Shown here one piece after another: positions 10,657 through 20,474 of a stretch of 64,000 nucleotides of DNA. How positions within the stretch are numbered: position 1 is the first letter of the stretch; every line of letters begins with the position of its first letter. The stretch is from Cyrtodaria siliqua. Lineage: Eukaryota; Mollusca; Bivalvia; Adapedonta; Hiatellidae. Both the position numbers and the translations under genes were made by a program. The notes under the pieces were generated by a model. The model was not told the DNA's origin, ran no database searches, and worked only from the letters and a program-made list of their open reading frames with translations. Location of the stretch: assembly GCA_037043455.1 (NCBI GenBank), contig JAWPHD010000288.1:248001-312000 (forward strand), read 5' to 3'.

Positions 10657-10905
10657 TCAGTGTTAATGTCAAGAAGTATGTCCCTTGATGAAATTTGTTT
10701 TTGAAATTAAGCATTAAGCTGAAAAAAGCTTTTAGTCAAACACGTCTGATTGTCCCTCAACGAATGCATTTCATTGTGTTTGGTATTTGCTTGCATATTA
10801 TTAACCTTGGATAATGTGTGTATTGTTGATGCAGTTTCAATTGGATAACACACCAGAAAGAAGAAAAAGTTGTCATAAATCAACCGCATCACCCAATCGT
10901 AAAGA

Positions 10906-11073
10906 CACCGTAGGTCCGCGCGGTACTTCCACCGTAGGTTCACACGGTACTTCCACCGTAGGTCCGCACGGTACTTCCACCATAGGTCCGCAGGGTACTT
11001 TCACCGTAGGTCCGCACGGTACTTCCACCGTAGGTCCACACGGTACTTCCACCGTAGGTCCACACGGTACTAC
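10906..11073 (+). repeat. 24-bp minisatellite, seven copies
   Basis: There are seven head-to-tail 24-bp units of the type CACCGTAGGTCCGCACGGTA plus CTTC, with few substitutions. Because 24 is a multiple of three, frames stay open on both strands (an octapeptide repeat GTSTVGPH on plus), but there is no sign of a real gene. The flanks match family C, whose single-copy members carry one CACCGTAG...CGCACTGTA unit, so the array probably grew from that unit. Confidence 0.85.
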
Positions 11074-11149
11074 ACATGTAAGCGTTGGGTAATGAGTGTC
11101 TGTGTGTGCGAGGTTTGGACGTCGGGATAAGGTAGTATCCATATTAGGT

Positions 11150-11350
11150 TAATATTAAAATATACCTATAAATAAGTATAAAAGTCGAACAGGAAATGCA
11201 GCTTTCATAGAACACAGTAAATCCAAAAACACGCAAAATGACAAACATGAATGGCAATGTTAACAAAGAATAAAGAAATATGACGTCACAAACACAAAAA
11301 GGGTTGACAATAGGGCTACTGCTTTGCAACGGTCAGTGGCAAAAATGGCC
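11150..11350 (-). repeat. Dispersed repeat family A copy (3' half)
   Basis: Reverse-orientation 3' half of family A, running from the GAACAGGAAATG block to ACGGTCAGTGGCAAAAA. Confidence 0.65.
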
Positions 11351-11689
11351 GCATTTGAATTTTTTTCATCAGCTCTGTACCAACCCTGATCAAATTTGGA
11401 AAAGAAATCCAGATATATTAGGTATAGTTTAATATTAACCTAATATGGATAATTCCAAACTCTGCCTTACAAAGCGACGGAATCATACACGTTATGAGTA
11501 CACGCGCGCTTTTTTGATGCAAAAACTTCGAAAATTAAGTAAACCGGAAAACTGTAGTTTGTGTGGCACATTAACTGCCTTTTTAAAATCGTTGAGAAAT
11601 AAACAAGAGGTGCAACAGCGCTTATCTGCTATTTATGGTACCGGTTGCATATAAAAAAGCATCTTTATCAGGCCTGATATTAGTTTAAA

Positions 11690-11820
11690 CACATTTCGTT
11701 TAAATAGATTGCGAAACAATTTCTTGCAATTTGTATTGCAACTCGTATTAATCCTGGGTAGAACGATTACTAAGCAATTTGCGGTACTAAGCAATGTGGA
11801 GTATTTATCTTTCTGAATGG
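11690..11820 (-). repeat. Older SINE, left piece (split by a younger SINE)
   Basis: It matches the SINE at 58579-58788 over GATTGCGAAACAA and TACTAAGCAATGTGGA. It is interrupted at 11821 by another SINE and resumes at 12041-12095 with ATGGCCATGGCGAGGAT. Confidence 0.6.
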
Positions 11821-12040
11821 GGGCGTCCGTAGCCTAGTGGTTAGATTCTCTGACTTGAGATCACTTGCCCCTCACCGCTGTAGGTTCGATCCCTCAGGTG
11901 CCTAGGAATCTTGTCCGCCCGTACACGAAAATTGCCCGGAGTGGCGCCTGAGGTCCAATGGAATGGAAGTAGTTGTAAAGTCGCCATATGACATTAGCTA
12001 TTGGTGCGACTATCAAATCCAATTCAATTCAATTCAATTC
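11821..12040 (+). mobile_element. tRNA-headed SINE inserted in an older SINE
   Basis: The head GGGCGTCCGTAGCCTAGTGG shows a pol III A-box, and GTAGGTTCGATCCC a B-box. The tail is (AATTC)n. Flanks TCTTTCTGAATG and TCTTGCCGAATG look like a 12-bp target duplication with two changes. The uninterrupted relative at 58579-58788 gives the empty site. It is the same family as 12949-13216, with part of the body missing. Confidence 0.8.
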
Positions 12041-12095
12041 TCTTGCCGAATGATAAACAATATGGCCATGGCGAGGATGTTCTAGGATATAATGA
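12041..12095 (-). repeat. Older SINE, right piece
   Basis: Continuation of 11690-11820 after the nested SINE. GGCCATGGCGAGGAT is the complement of the T-arm region of its tRNA-like head. Confidence 0.55.
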
Positions 12096-12619
12096 TCATT
12101 ATTGGAAAACAACTGTCAGAATACGTATAATTATGGTGGTGGAGTAAAATATTTCTTTTTCAGTTTCTATCATATCGTAATGCAACATGGTACCTCCAAA
12201 ACGGAGCCAGTGTTCATCTAGTCTCGGCATGCCAAGACCGTATCATGCATAAGGCTTACTTGCAGATATCGGTCTGGGCAGATTAGCGCCCCACTAGCGA
12301 TTAGACGATTAAATTCGCTCGTTTTATTACGCACATAAGGTCGACATTTTGCATGACTTCATGTTGTTAATAACCGTGACAATGTCACTTGTTTATGCAC
12401 CAGTAACATTTCTGACGTCATTTGCTGCTTTTCACAAGTTAAAAGTAAGACATTATCATTTAGTTAACTTAAAAATACGATATAATCTCTCAAAGTCGGA
12501 ACAAAATCCAAAGTGAGGGGCGATTTCAAACTTCAGTCCTCCTTAGTTCTGAAGGTCATAGCATAGCGGAGAAACTAAAAGCAGGCCGGGTGACCGAGGC
12601 TATTGTTCACCCTGAGAAC

Positions 12620-12785
12620 GTTATATATACATGATCATTTATGTAATATATTTATATTGCCTATTTGTTTGTTAGGGGATATAACCTGGCGGGGATATCT
12701 TTATTTACACCATTTTATTGGGATGACAATAGGGTAAGAGTGAAGATTGGTTCACTCTCGAACTACTTCAGCCTTTAAAGCTTCT
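12620..12785 (+). repeat. Dispersed repeat family A, 5' piece
   Basis: Contains ATAACCTGGCGGGGATATC and GATGACAATAGGGTAAGAGTG. The copy breaks off near 12785 and its 3' part resumes near 13485, about 700 bp of later sequence lying between. Confidence 0.65.
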
Positions 12786-12948
12786 GAGTATTGTTTAATC
12801 ACCCTAAGGATATGGGGCCTGATTTTTAATTTAGTCTTTTGACTGTTGCCTATTGAACCTAGGCTTCATAACCTCTTCTCCCTACTAATTTCCGTTTTGT
12901 TTATTTCGCTCATTGTTTTCTCGTTTAGGTTAAAGCGTTTTGTTAGAA

Positions 12949-13216
12949 TTGAATTGAATTGGATTTTATAGTCGCACCAACAGCTAAGGTCATATGGCGA
13001 CTTTCCAGCTTCCACTGGTGGAGGAAGACCCCAGGTTCCCCTCCGGGCAATTTTCGTGCACGGGCAGACACCTGGGTAGAACCACCGACGTTCCGTAAGC
13101 CAGCTGGATAGCTTCCTCACATAAAGATTCCTAGGCCCCTGAGGGATCGAACCTACAGCGGTGAGGGGCAAATGATTGCAAGTCAGAGACTCTAACCACT
13201 CGGCCACGGACGCCCC
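12949..13216 (-). mobile_element. tRNA-headed SINE with 14-bp target duplication
   Basis: On the minus strand it starts GGGGCGTCCGTGGCCGAGTG (A-box region), has B-box GTAGGTTCGATCCC, a body of about 190 bp and an (AATTC)n tail. The exact 14-bp repeat GCGTTTTGTTAGAA flanks it at 12935-12948 and 13217-13230. This is the best-delimited SINE in the window. The head looks serine- or leucine-tRNA derived, but I cannot name the family. Confidence 0.88.
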
Positions 13217-13369
13217 GCGTTTTGTTAGAAACTATACGCCGCTGGCCATGAAATGGTGGGGAAATACCTCATTGAATGTTTTATGTTCAAAGGCATATTC
13301 ATACCAACTTCGGGATGGCTCACATTTCTGTACTATTAACTTTTTAAATTTTGAGTTCTGTTTAACCCG

Positions 13370-13445
13370 GGGCTAGAGGGCGTGAACAGTAGCAAGCACT
13401 TTTCACTAACGTTCATGAACAGTCTCAGTCAAACCGAGACTGCCA
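13370..13445 (+). repeat. Dispersed repeat family B, 3' piece with altered hairpin
   Basis: Contains GGGGCTAGAGGGCGTGA and the terminal hairpin at 13420-13442, whose arms read CAGTCTC and GAGACTG instead of CAGACTC and GAGTCTG, so both sides changed together. Confidence 0.6.
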
Positions 13446-13484
13446 TATCTTGTTCGACGATTTTCAAATTTATCTTTTTATACT

Positions 13485-13675
13485 TTTTTAAACCCCCAAG
13501 TGGCATTCTTTGCCACTGACTGTTCCAAGGTAGTAGCCTTATTGTCAATCTGTTTATGTTTGTAATGTCATATCTTGCCTTTTTTCATTTTTGTAATTAT
13601 TGTTTGTTTCTGAGCGTATTTTTGGTTGACAGTGATCCGTGAATGCTACATTGTATATCTTTTATTTGTTGGAGT
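13485..13675 (+). repeat. Dispersed repeat family A, 3' piece
   Basis: TTTGCCACTGACTGTTCCAA through GTGAATGCTACATTG; continuation of the copy at 12620-12785. Confidence 0.6.
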
Positions 13676-13689
13676 AAACGCGATAGTAT

Positions 13690-14675
13690 GCGCTAATCTT
13701 ATCACTGTTAAATATTGTCAAACAATTTCTAAGAAGACTATTTTTAGGATAGTACTATTTTGGTAACAACGGCTTCTTACATGTTGCGCCGGTCAAATTT
13801 GAATAAACAAACTGTTTGCAAAGAACTGTTTAGCAAACAATATTCAAGGACAACGACAAAGTGGTCAGTGATTAGAGAAAAACAGACGAAATGTGTTTTG
13901 CGTTTTTTAATACAGTATTGAAGCATTGTTTACGTTTCTTTCTCGAAACACTTTCCCCGAATGATTTAGAAATAATATTAGGAATTTATATGTGTTTAAA
14001 AACAGCCTGATAGTTTACAATTTAGTTTAATACGTTGGATTCTTAAACATTTCTGCCTCCTTGACAACCTACATTATATCGGAAAAAAGTATTCAAATGG
14101 TTATTTATCTGAACAATCTTCATTTCTCTTCTGTGTCAAATGAAAGGGTCATGAAATTCGCATTCATGTATAAATACACTCTTCCTCTTTATTTTTATTT
14201 AAAATTCGAAACCTACTGTGTTAAAACAAAATAAAACTAGCATAACTTTCGCCTGGTATAAATTATGTGTATATATTACTGATAATGTTCAGGAATCAAT
14301 ATATTTCTGTCGATTACATGCGCCGATGAAGTCTTGATGAACTGTGGTATAAACATGTCCAACCTCTTCTCTAAGCACCTACAACTTTTCTAGACGTTGT
14401 AATAATCTACCACATAGCCTGATCAAAAGGAAATTGATTCAGCTTATACAGAAGACATTTGCTTTAAAAGATATCAACTGTACTTGGTTGTAATAATGTC
14501 AGGACTTTCTTTACAAACACCCCTACTGGTAATTATAACAAGTGGACTGATGCTTGTAAAGCGTTATGATTTGTTTAACATAACATTTTTTTAGATACAG
14601 TCAACCGTTTATCATTTTTGCTCATATGGTCATTATTATTTATCCATCAAAAATGAGAAAAATGGTCCTATAAAA
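13690..14675. other. AT-rich stretch without recognised features
   Basis: I see no long open frame, tRNA or clear repeat here, only AT-rich unique-looking sequence. Confidence 0.5.
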
Positions 14676-14679
14676 AGCA

Positions 14680-14960
14680 CAGCACTCAAACGCAATAGCA
14701 CCGTAGATTCGCACTGTATCACAAACAGCAAATTAAACTATACAATGTAAAGGACAATGCACAACACGACAGGGTTACCGACTTGAAACTATGGCCCACT
14801 TGCTAGCTTAAATCGATTTTAAATGTACACAACATCGCTATTATCCAGTTTTCGTCAGCACTCAAATTGACAAGACAGTGTAAATAAAAGTACATCCCAT
14901 CAAAAGGAAATATTTTACAATAAAGTCTACAACCAGAGGAATTAGGAAACAACTACACGT
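14680..14960 (-). repeat. Dispersed repeat family C copy
   Basis: Shares TACCGACTTGAAAC, TTAAATCGATTTTAAATGTAC and CATCGCTATTATCC with copies at 24010-24245 and 42840-43530, and contains a single unit of the 10.9 kb minisatellite. Confidence 0.65.
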
Positions 14961-14979
14961 ATACTAGTATGTTATTGTA

Positions 14980-15006
14980 ATATATATATATATATATAGA
15001 GAGAGA
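14980..15006. repeat. (TA)n(GA)n microsatellite
   Basis: A short TA run followed by GAGAGAGA. Confidence 0.8.
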
Positions 15007-15208
15007 TAAACATAATTGGGGACACTGCAACGTTTAATGTCCAATTCTCAACAATCATCCCCATGACAAGCCCTTAGTCTGAATCCTTGTGCAGAATAAA
15101 TCACACCATCATTGAACCTTACATTTCTTTGAAGACCATTAAATTACTCATCTTTCATACCAAATAAAGTAACAACAAACATTTTCTTTACAATTTTTGC
15201 CTCATTTC

Positions 15209-15524
15209 TTTAAAGGGACACATGGCAATCTTGATTGTTTTAAAAACTAGCGGAGTCCCGTTAGTTTTTCTAAATAAATTGCATTTGTTCAATCATTAAT
15301 GTTAATTATACGAATTGTATTAAGCCATTTGTTTTTGTATATTATTAATTTTTGATATTATTGCACCAGCAAGATATTAAAACTTATAGTATAATAAGAC
15401 GAAATAGTGAATACTTAAAATTTGATTTATTTAAATGTAACCAGGGTAAAAGTAAAAATGATACTGAATATATAAATCAAGACACCCATTTCAAATACGT
15501 CAAGATTGCCGTGTGTCACTTTAA
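15209..15524 (+). mobile_element. MITE family D, first of two adjacent copies
   Basis: The ends TTTAAAGGGACACATGGCAA and the complementary ATTGCCGTGTGTCACTTTAA form terminal inverted repeats. Inside lies GGAGTCCCGTTAGTTTTTCT. A sister copy starts 20 bp further on. Confidence 0.75.
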
Positions 15525-15544
15525 AGGGACACGCCGTGTGTCAC

Positions 15545-15869
15545 TTTAAAGGGACACACGGCAATCTTGATTTTTTAAAAACTCACGGCGTCCCGTTAGT
15601 TTTTCTCTTCACTTGCATTTGTTCAATCATTAATAGTAATTGTTAGAATAGATCAAAGCAAATTATTTTTACATATGACTAATTTTTTATAATAGTGCAT
15701 TAATAATATATTTTAAAAAGTTGGTGAAATAGTGAAGAAAATTGAAATCTCAATTTTTTATTTAATCATCTGCAAGCAGTTTTTAAGTCAAAATGACGCA
15801 GGATAAGTAAATTGAGGAGCAAATTTTAATGTTTGAATAAAACTCAAGATTGCCATGTGTCCCTTTAAG
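15545..15869 (+). mobile_element. MITE family D, second adjacent copy
   Basis: It begins TTAAAGGGACACACGGCAAT and ends with the complementary CATGTGTCCCTTTAA, with the same GGCGTCCCGTTAGTTTTTCT block as its neighbour. The two copies lie head to tail in the same orientation. Confidence 0.75.
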
Positions 15870-16470
15870 ATAACACCCCTCTCTCTAGCTCATAACAAGC
15901 TTAAAATGCAACTTTACCAATATTTCAAATGTCAATAATAACAATAAAAAAGATTCCATCCGTATATCAGGGTCATTTCTGCACTCATCGTGCTCTTGCA
16001 TAACACGAAATGCTACATTTTACATACCTTCATCGGCTTTCTAAGATGTTATTCCAAGCTGACCAACCCGTGAGGCCAAATCAGCCAATTTTGTTAGTTT
16101 TTAAAGTTTTTAATAGTTTCGCATTTTTCTATTGATAGCCTCCAAACAAACCAAGGAAAGCATATTCCAATGTATCAAAATAAATTAAGAACTACTCAAA
16201 AGTGAACAAAACCCAGCAAACATGCACTTCATAATTATTATTAATACTGTCAATGGACCTAAAAGATGCTTAGTTGATTTCTTTCTGATTTACACCATCA
16301 ACATTCGTGCGAAGCTAATTTCTCTGGATGTGGATTTTATTGTTGGCGATTTTCTTTTGATAGAATGTACTTGTATTTACACTGTCTTTTCAATGTGAGT
16401 AACAGCGTACTAAAGAGCTTATGTACACAAACAATCGATTTAATCTAACCAGTAGATCGTATTGGCCGTT
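15870..16470. other. Intergenic stretch, nothing recognised
   Basis: AT-rich sequence without a supported gene or repeat. Confidence 0.5.
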
Positions 16471-16474
16471 TTAA

Positions 16475-16625
16475 GTCGGTTACCCTGTTTTCACCGCTCT
16501 TTGCTTTTTGTGTTGTCTTTCTCAATGAATGCTCATTTTTTCTTAGTCTGTAGTCTCAGTGTGGACCTATGGTGCCGTTACGTTTGGGTGCTGTACTTTC
16601 TATAGGTCTATTTTTTATCATGTTT
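16475..16625 (+). repeat. Dispersed repeat family C, opposite orientation
   Basis: GTCGGTTACCCTGTTTTCACC through CGTTTGGGTGCTGTA; matches the segment at 33500-33660 and, reversed, the other family C copies. Confidence 0.55.
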
Positions 16626-17094
16626 GATTAACTTACCTAAACGCTTGGGAAAAGAAATAAAACATTTTCATTGCAAAATGTATAACTACTCTGTTGCTTT
16701 AAGGATAATATTGTCTTTATATTAGTTGACCAACAAGTAAAGTCGTAACGTACAACAACGACGTATGTTCAACATGAAAATAACAAAAATAATAACACTG
16801 AGTCTTGTTATGCATGATTTTATTGTGATCCGTCTAAAATTTCGAATTAATACTGTTTACATTCATGCATTTATGAGCAATGATTTTTAAATGCCGTGTG
16901 GGTTTTATCATTTTGCGTTTTAATAAAAGTCCAGTTACCGTATATATTCATTGCACATGTCTGTATATCCACCGTGTCATACCATACGGGCTTTTACATA
17001 GCAGTAAGACACTTATGACTCGTATAATATTTAAAAAATTATTTCCCAGGAAGTAAAATTCATTAACATTTTGCCTGTTTTCAATTTAACCAGT

Positions 17095-17450
17095 AGAAGT
17101 AAATATAAAAATCGAACAGGAAAAATAGCATTCAAGGACCACAGTCAACCACAAACACACAACAAAGAACGACTTTCAATATGAATAAAAGGCAAGTCTT
17201 AGATAAGACATCACAAATACAAAAGGGTTGAAAATAGGGCTAACGCCTTGGAACGGTCAGTGGCGAAAAAGCTGCTGAGAGTTTAAACCAGGTTCTAGGG
17301 GATGCACCAAACCTAACTCTTCTCAACAAACGGGACAGTGTAAATAAAGATATCCCTGCCAGGTTATAATCTCTAACAAACAAGGCAGCATTAATAGGCA
17401 ATATAAGTAAAACACATACTTGATCATTTATATATAATAAGAAGACATAG
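17095..17450 (-). repeat. Dispersed repeat family A copy
   Basis: Reverse-orientation copy with ATTCAAGGACCACAGTCAAC, GGAACGGTCAGTGGC, AACGGGACAGTGTAAATAAA and ACTTGATCATTTATATATA. It is nearly full length. Confidence 0.75.
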
Positions 17451-17750
17451 TTCAAGATTAGGCTTGCGATAGTAAATGCTTATCAAACCTAAACATAGTT
17501 ACTAGAGAAAGAGAATATTAAAAACGTAACATGAGCATAAAACTTGTTTTTATATTGAAGCTATTTATTCTGTTGCGTACAGTTTTATAACCATACTGTT
17601 CAAAACGAACAAATAATTTATATTCGAAATGGATTCTTACGAGATTCTTGCGTGTTTAAAATGGGAAACCGTAAGTATAATAAGTATGCTAGTTATAAAT
17701 ACACGGGGTAATCAGCTTTAATCCCCTTTTCAATATTTATTGAAATTCAC

Positions 17751-18445
17751 AATAGCGTTTTTTTAGTGCTGTGTGGCGGCCGTAAAAAGTTGCCCCGACT
17801 ACAGATCAGTAGTGTTATTACTTACTGATACTTGGGATCATCAAATCCAATCTTCGTTATATCGCTTAAAGCTACAGACCCTCTATATTAACTGGTAATA
17901 ACTCATGAATATGAATGAGTCAAGTGTGAAATAGTTTCAAATCGACTAACACCCCAAAAGTCGGTATATAAGGCAGAAATCGATGCGTAAAATATCACAT
18001 TTTTATTTAGGCTTCGTACAGGTAACATCGATAAATATACGGCTTCAGAATATATGTGATAAAAAAAGCACTTGCCCGGAACGGGATTTGAACCACAGCC
18101 GTTGCGCTTTTTAGTTTTGAAGGCCTTACATTTAACCACTAGACCAAGGCTGTTTATCGGTTTGTTCTAGCATTATTAACACTAAATAGGCATTACGTAA
18201 TAACTAGCATACAAACAAACCCATCAGGCGCTAAATAACAAGTCGATATATGGTTGCTTAGAGGCGTAATATTGGTTTCATAGTATTACACCAGGCAATG
18301 CTAATTTACACGTCCGACAAGATGGTCTATATATTTATGGATTCATCTTGATTTGCGTTTAAATATATGTTAAGTTATTTTGCCTCATAATAAATTGTAG
18401 TTTGTATACCATCTTCTCAAGCAGCGTTATAGCTCAGTATAGCAC
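17751..18445 (+). repeat. Tandem duplication, unit 1 (about 695 bp)
   Basis: Begins AATAGCGTTTTTTTAGTGCT and is followed directly by a diverged second copy (18446-19146). The unit spans the left half of a family B repeat plus most of the TTAA element inserted in it. The junction falls at AGCAC inside the right tRNA-like module, so the duplication came after the TTAA insertion. Confidence 0.8.
18061..18153 (-). ncRNA. tRNA-like pol III module (left, unit 1)
   Basis: The minus strand shows A-box-like TGGTCTAGTGGTTAAATG and B-box GGTTCAAATCCC (18083-18094), followed downstream by T7 (18061-18067), a pol III terminator. The acceptor strands do not pair well, so this is not a normal tRNA gene. 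Confidence 0.55.
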
Positions 18446-19146
18446 AATAGCGTTTGTTTAGTGCTGTGTGGCGGCCGTAAAAAGTTGCCCCGACTACAGA
18501 TCAGTAGTGTTATTACTTACTGGTCCTTGGGATCATCAAATCCAATCTTCGTGACCTTAAAGTGGACCCTCTATATTAACTGGTAATAACTCATGATTAT
18601 GAATGAGTCACGTGTGAAGAAGTTTCAAATCGACGAACACCCCAAAAGTCGGTATATAAGGAGAAATCGATACGTAAAATTTCACATTTTGATTTAGCCT
18701 CCGTACAGGTAACATCGATAAATATACGGCTCCAGAATATATGTGATCAAAAAATAGTTGCCCGGAACGGGATTTGAGCCACAGCATTGCACTTGTAAGA
18801 TTTGAAAGATGTACGCTGAACCTCTAGACCACTGCTATTTATTGGTATTTTGTAGCATTTTTAACACTAAATAGGCATTACGTAATAACAAGAGCGCGTA
18901 CACAAACTCATCAAGCGCTAAATAACAAGTCGAGATATGGTTGATTTGAGGCGAAGTATTAGTTTCATATTGATAAGATACAGTATTACACCAGGCAATG
19001 TTAATTTACACGTGCGACAATATGGACTGCATATTTATTGATCCATCATTAGTTGCGTTCAAATATGTTAAGTTATTTTGCCTCATAATATATGGTAGTT
19101 AGTATACTATTTTACTAGTAACGTTGTAGTTCAGTGAATAGAGCAC
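18446..19146 (+). repeat. Tandem duplication, unit 2 (about 701 bp)
   Basis: Second copy of 17751-18445, diverged by substitutions and small indels. Its internal TTAA end is degraded to GACCTTAAAGTGGACCCTCT. Confidence 0.8.
18749..18838 (-). ncRNA. tRNA-like pol III module (left, unit 2)
   Basis: Copy of 18061-18153 with B-box GGCTCAAATCCC and T6 at 18749-18754. Its A-box is more decayed. Confidence 0.45.
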
Positions 19147-19205
19147 AGGACTTTGAATCAGAAAGTCGTGTGTTCGAGCCCCGAAAGAAGCTAACTTTTT
19201 TTTTT
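19131..19205 (+). ncRNA. tRNA-like pol III module (right)
   Basis: Plus-strand A-box region TAGTTCAGTGAATAGAGCAC and B-box TGTTCGAGCCCC, with GACTTTGAATC where the anticodon loop would be (TTG, glutamine-like). T10 follows at 19196-19205. Acceptor pairing is poor. The truncated sister at 18421-18445 stops inside the D-loop at the duplication junction. Confidence 0.55.
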
Positions 19206-19291
19206 GTAAATATTACTGTTACCTGTGTATAGGTACGATGTGCGCTGTCGATCTATATACAGTAAATGATTTCCTTCACTATATTTGCTCG

Positions 19292-19487
19292 CTTAAATAC
19301 CCGATTTCGACATGAGCTAGTGAACATGAAGTTACAAATAAAGACACGCCTACAAAGAAGAAATCGATTGATATAGGGACTCTGTAGCTTTAAATACCCG
19401 ATTTCGACATGAGCTGGTGAACATGAAGTTACAAATGATGACACGCCTACAAAGAAGAAATCGATTTATATAGAGGGTCAGTAGCTT
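19292..19487 (+). repeat. 98-bp tandem duplication
   Basis: Two adjacent units starting TTAAATACCCGATTTCGACA and ending AAGAAGAAATCGAT...GTAGC, near the right end of the TTAA element. Confidence 0.75.
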
Positions 19488-19490
19488 TAA

Positions 19491-19630
19491 GCCGGTGCTC
19501 GGAGGCATGAGAGGAATTGCACTCGACATTACCTTTCACGAACAAACTCAATAAAACCGAGTCCGATACTTTTATTTCTTGTTTGTGTTTGTTGCTTCCA
19601 AGGGATCCCCTTTTCAGTCTTTATAACGTA
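19491..19630 (+). repeat. Dispersed repeat family B, right piece
   Basis: Resumes family B after the TTAA element: GCCGGTGCTCGGAGGCATGA to TTGCTTCCAAGGGATCCCC. The terminal hairpin here has lost pairing. Confidence 0.65.
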
Positions 19631-20265
19631 ACACTTTAAATTTTTAACTGAATTAAACAATTTTGACGTTCTCTCCGAATATGTGCATTTTAATGGCAAC
19701 TCTAATTATTTCTTCGATATAAAACATTATGACATGAACTAATATGCGTTTCCTATTTGTGCTGCAGACGTAAGTTTGAGAAACAGGTGGAGAATGAGAT
19801 TTGAAGAAAATGTATTCAATATAAAAGAAAACCTCTACGGCAATAGAAACATATTTTAAAATTGGAAAAAATAGTATAGAACTAATTCAAAATGTAATCT
19901 AAAGCAAATTAGAAAGATGTTTTAGATGCATACGTACTAAATGACAGTTTCGCGTACAATTAAATCACGCAGTCGTTATTAAAGTCACTTCCGCTGAAAA
20001 ATAAGATCTTAAACAAATAGGGTAAGTTATAAGTTGAACACCTCTTGTAGGCGTAGGACACAAAAAAAGGATCTGCGAGTATAAGTGTAATGTAGCTGTA
20101 TTCGAAGGTCTATTTCTGAAACACGGAGTTCCTGGACTTATATACATAACAAGGGATGCAACCAGTGATTATTACCCTATGCTTTCTCTGATTCATCCAA
20201 GTTCCATTTACAAAATAGACATATACATTTAATATCGCAAGTATTATATTATCTATTTAGTTTTC
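19631..20265. other. Intergenic stretch, nothing recognised
   Basis: AT-rich sequence between the TTAA element and the LINE 3' piece. No supported gene. Confidence 0.45.
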
Positions 20266-20269
20266 CCCG

Positions 20270-20380
20270 TCTAGATTGTTTTACCCTGTTTACGATGATT
20301 TACATATATAGTTTATATTACTACCATATCATCCCTTATTTTTTAACAGTTTTATCTTTATATATTTACATTAATTTATT
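20270..20380 (+). mobile_element. LINE 3'-end fragment
   Basis: ACTACCATATCATCCCTTAT and ATATTTACATTAATTTAT match, in order, the minus-strand 3' untranslated part of the LINE fragment at 34498-35100. This puts a LINE tail, in the opposite direction, just beyond the neuropeptide stop codon. Confidence 0.65.
20375..20380 (-). terminator. Candidate poly(A) signal of the neuropeptide gene
   Basis: AATAAA on the minus strand about 95 nt beyond the stop codon at 20475. It lies inside the LINE-derived fragment. Only position supports it. Confidence 0.35.
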
Positions 20381-20474
20381 GTTCTTCTGTTTTCTTCGAA
20401 TGTAAATATGCGTTACTCTTACTATACAACGCTTAGATGTCTCAAGACCAGAACCAACGTTATTTTGCAATTAA

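Larger units (their letters stand above)
17870..19486 (+). mobile_element. TTAA-flanked element with two tRNA-like modules
   Basis: TTAA lies at 17866-17869 and 19487-19490. Terminal inverted repeats follow: AGCTACAGACCCTCTATAT on the left and the complement of AGCTACTGACCCTCTATAT on the right. It sits in a family B repeat whose empty site (CGCTTAAG) is kept at 468-475 and near 48890. TTAA targeting is characteristic of piggyBac-type transposition, but no transposase frame is present. The element carries tRNA-like sequences facing outward near each side and was later tandemly duplicated internally. Confidence 0.75.

Noticed and set aside
10814..11142. Repetitive protein frames on both strands (GTSTVGPH and VEVPCGPT units)
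   Set aside because: By-product of the 24-bp minisatellite; no start context, signal peptide or other support.
19131..19191. Functional tRNA-Gln gene
   Set aside because: The A-box, B-box and a TTG anticodon-like triplet are present, but the acceptor stem does not pair and the unit is part of a mobile element.
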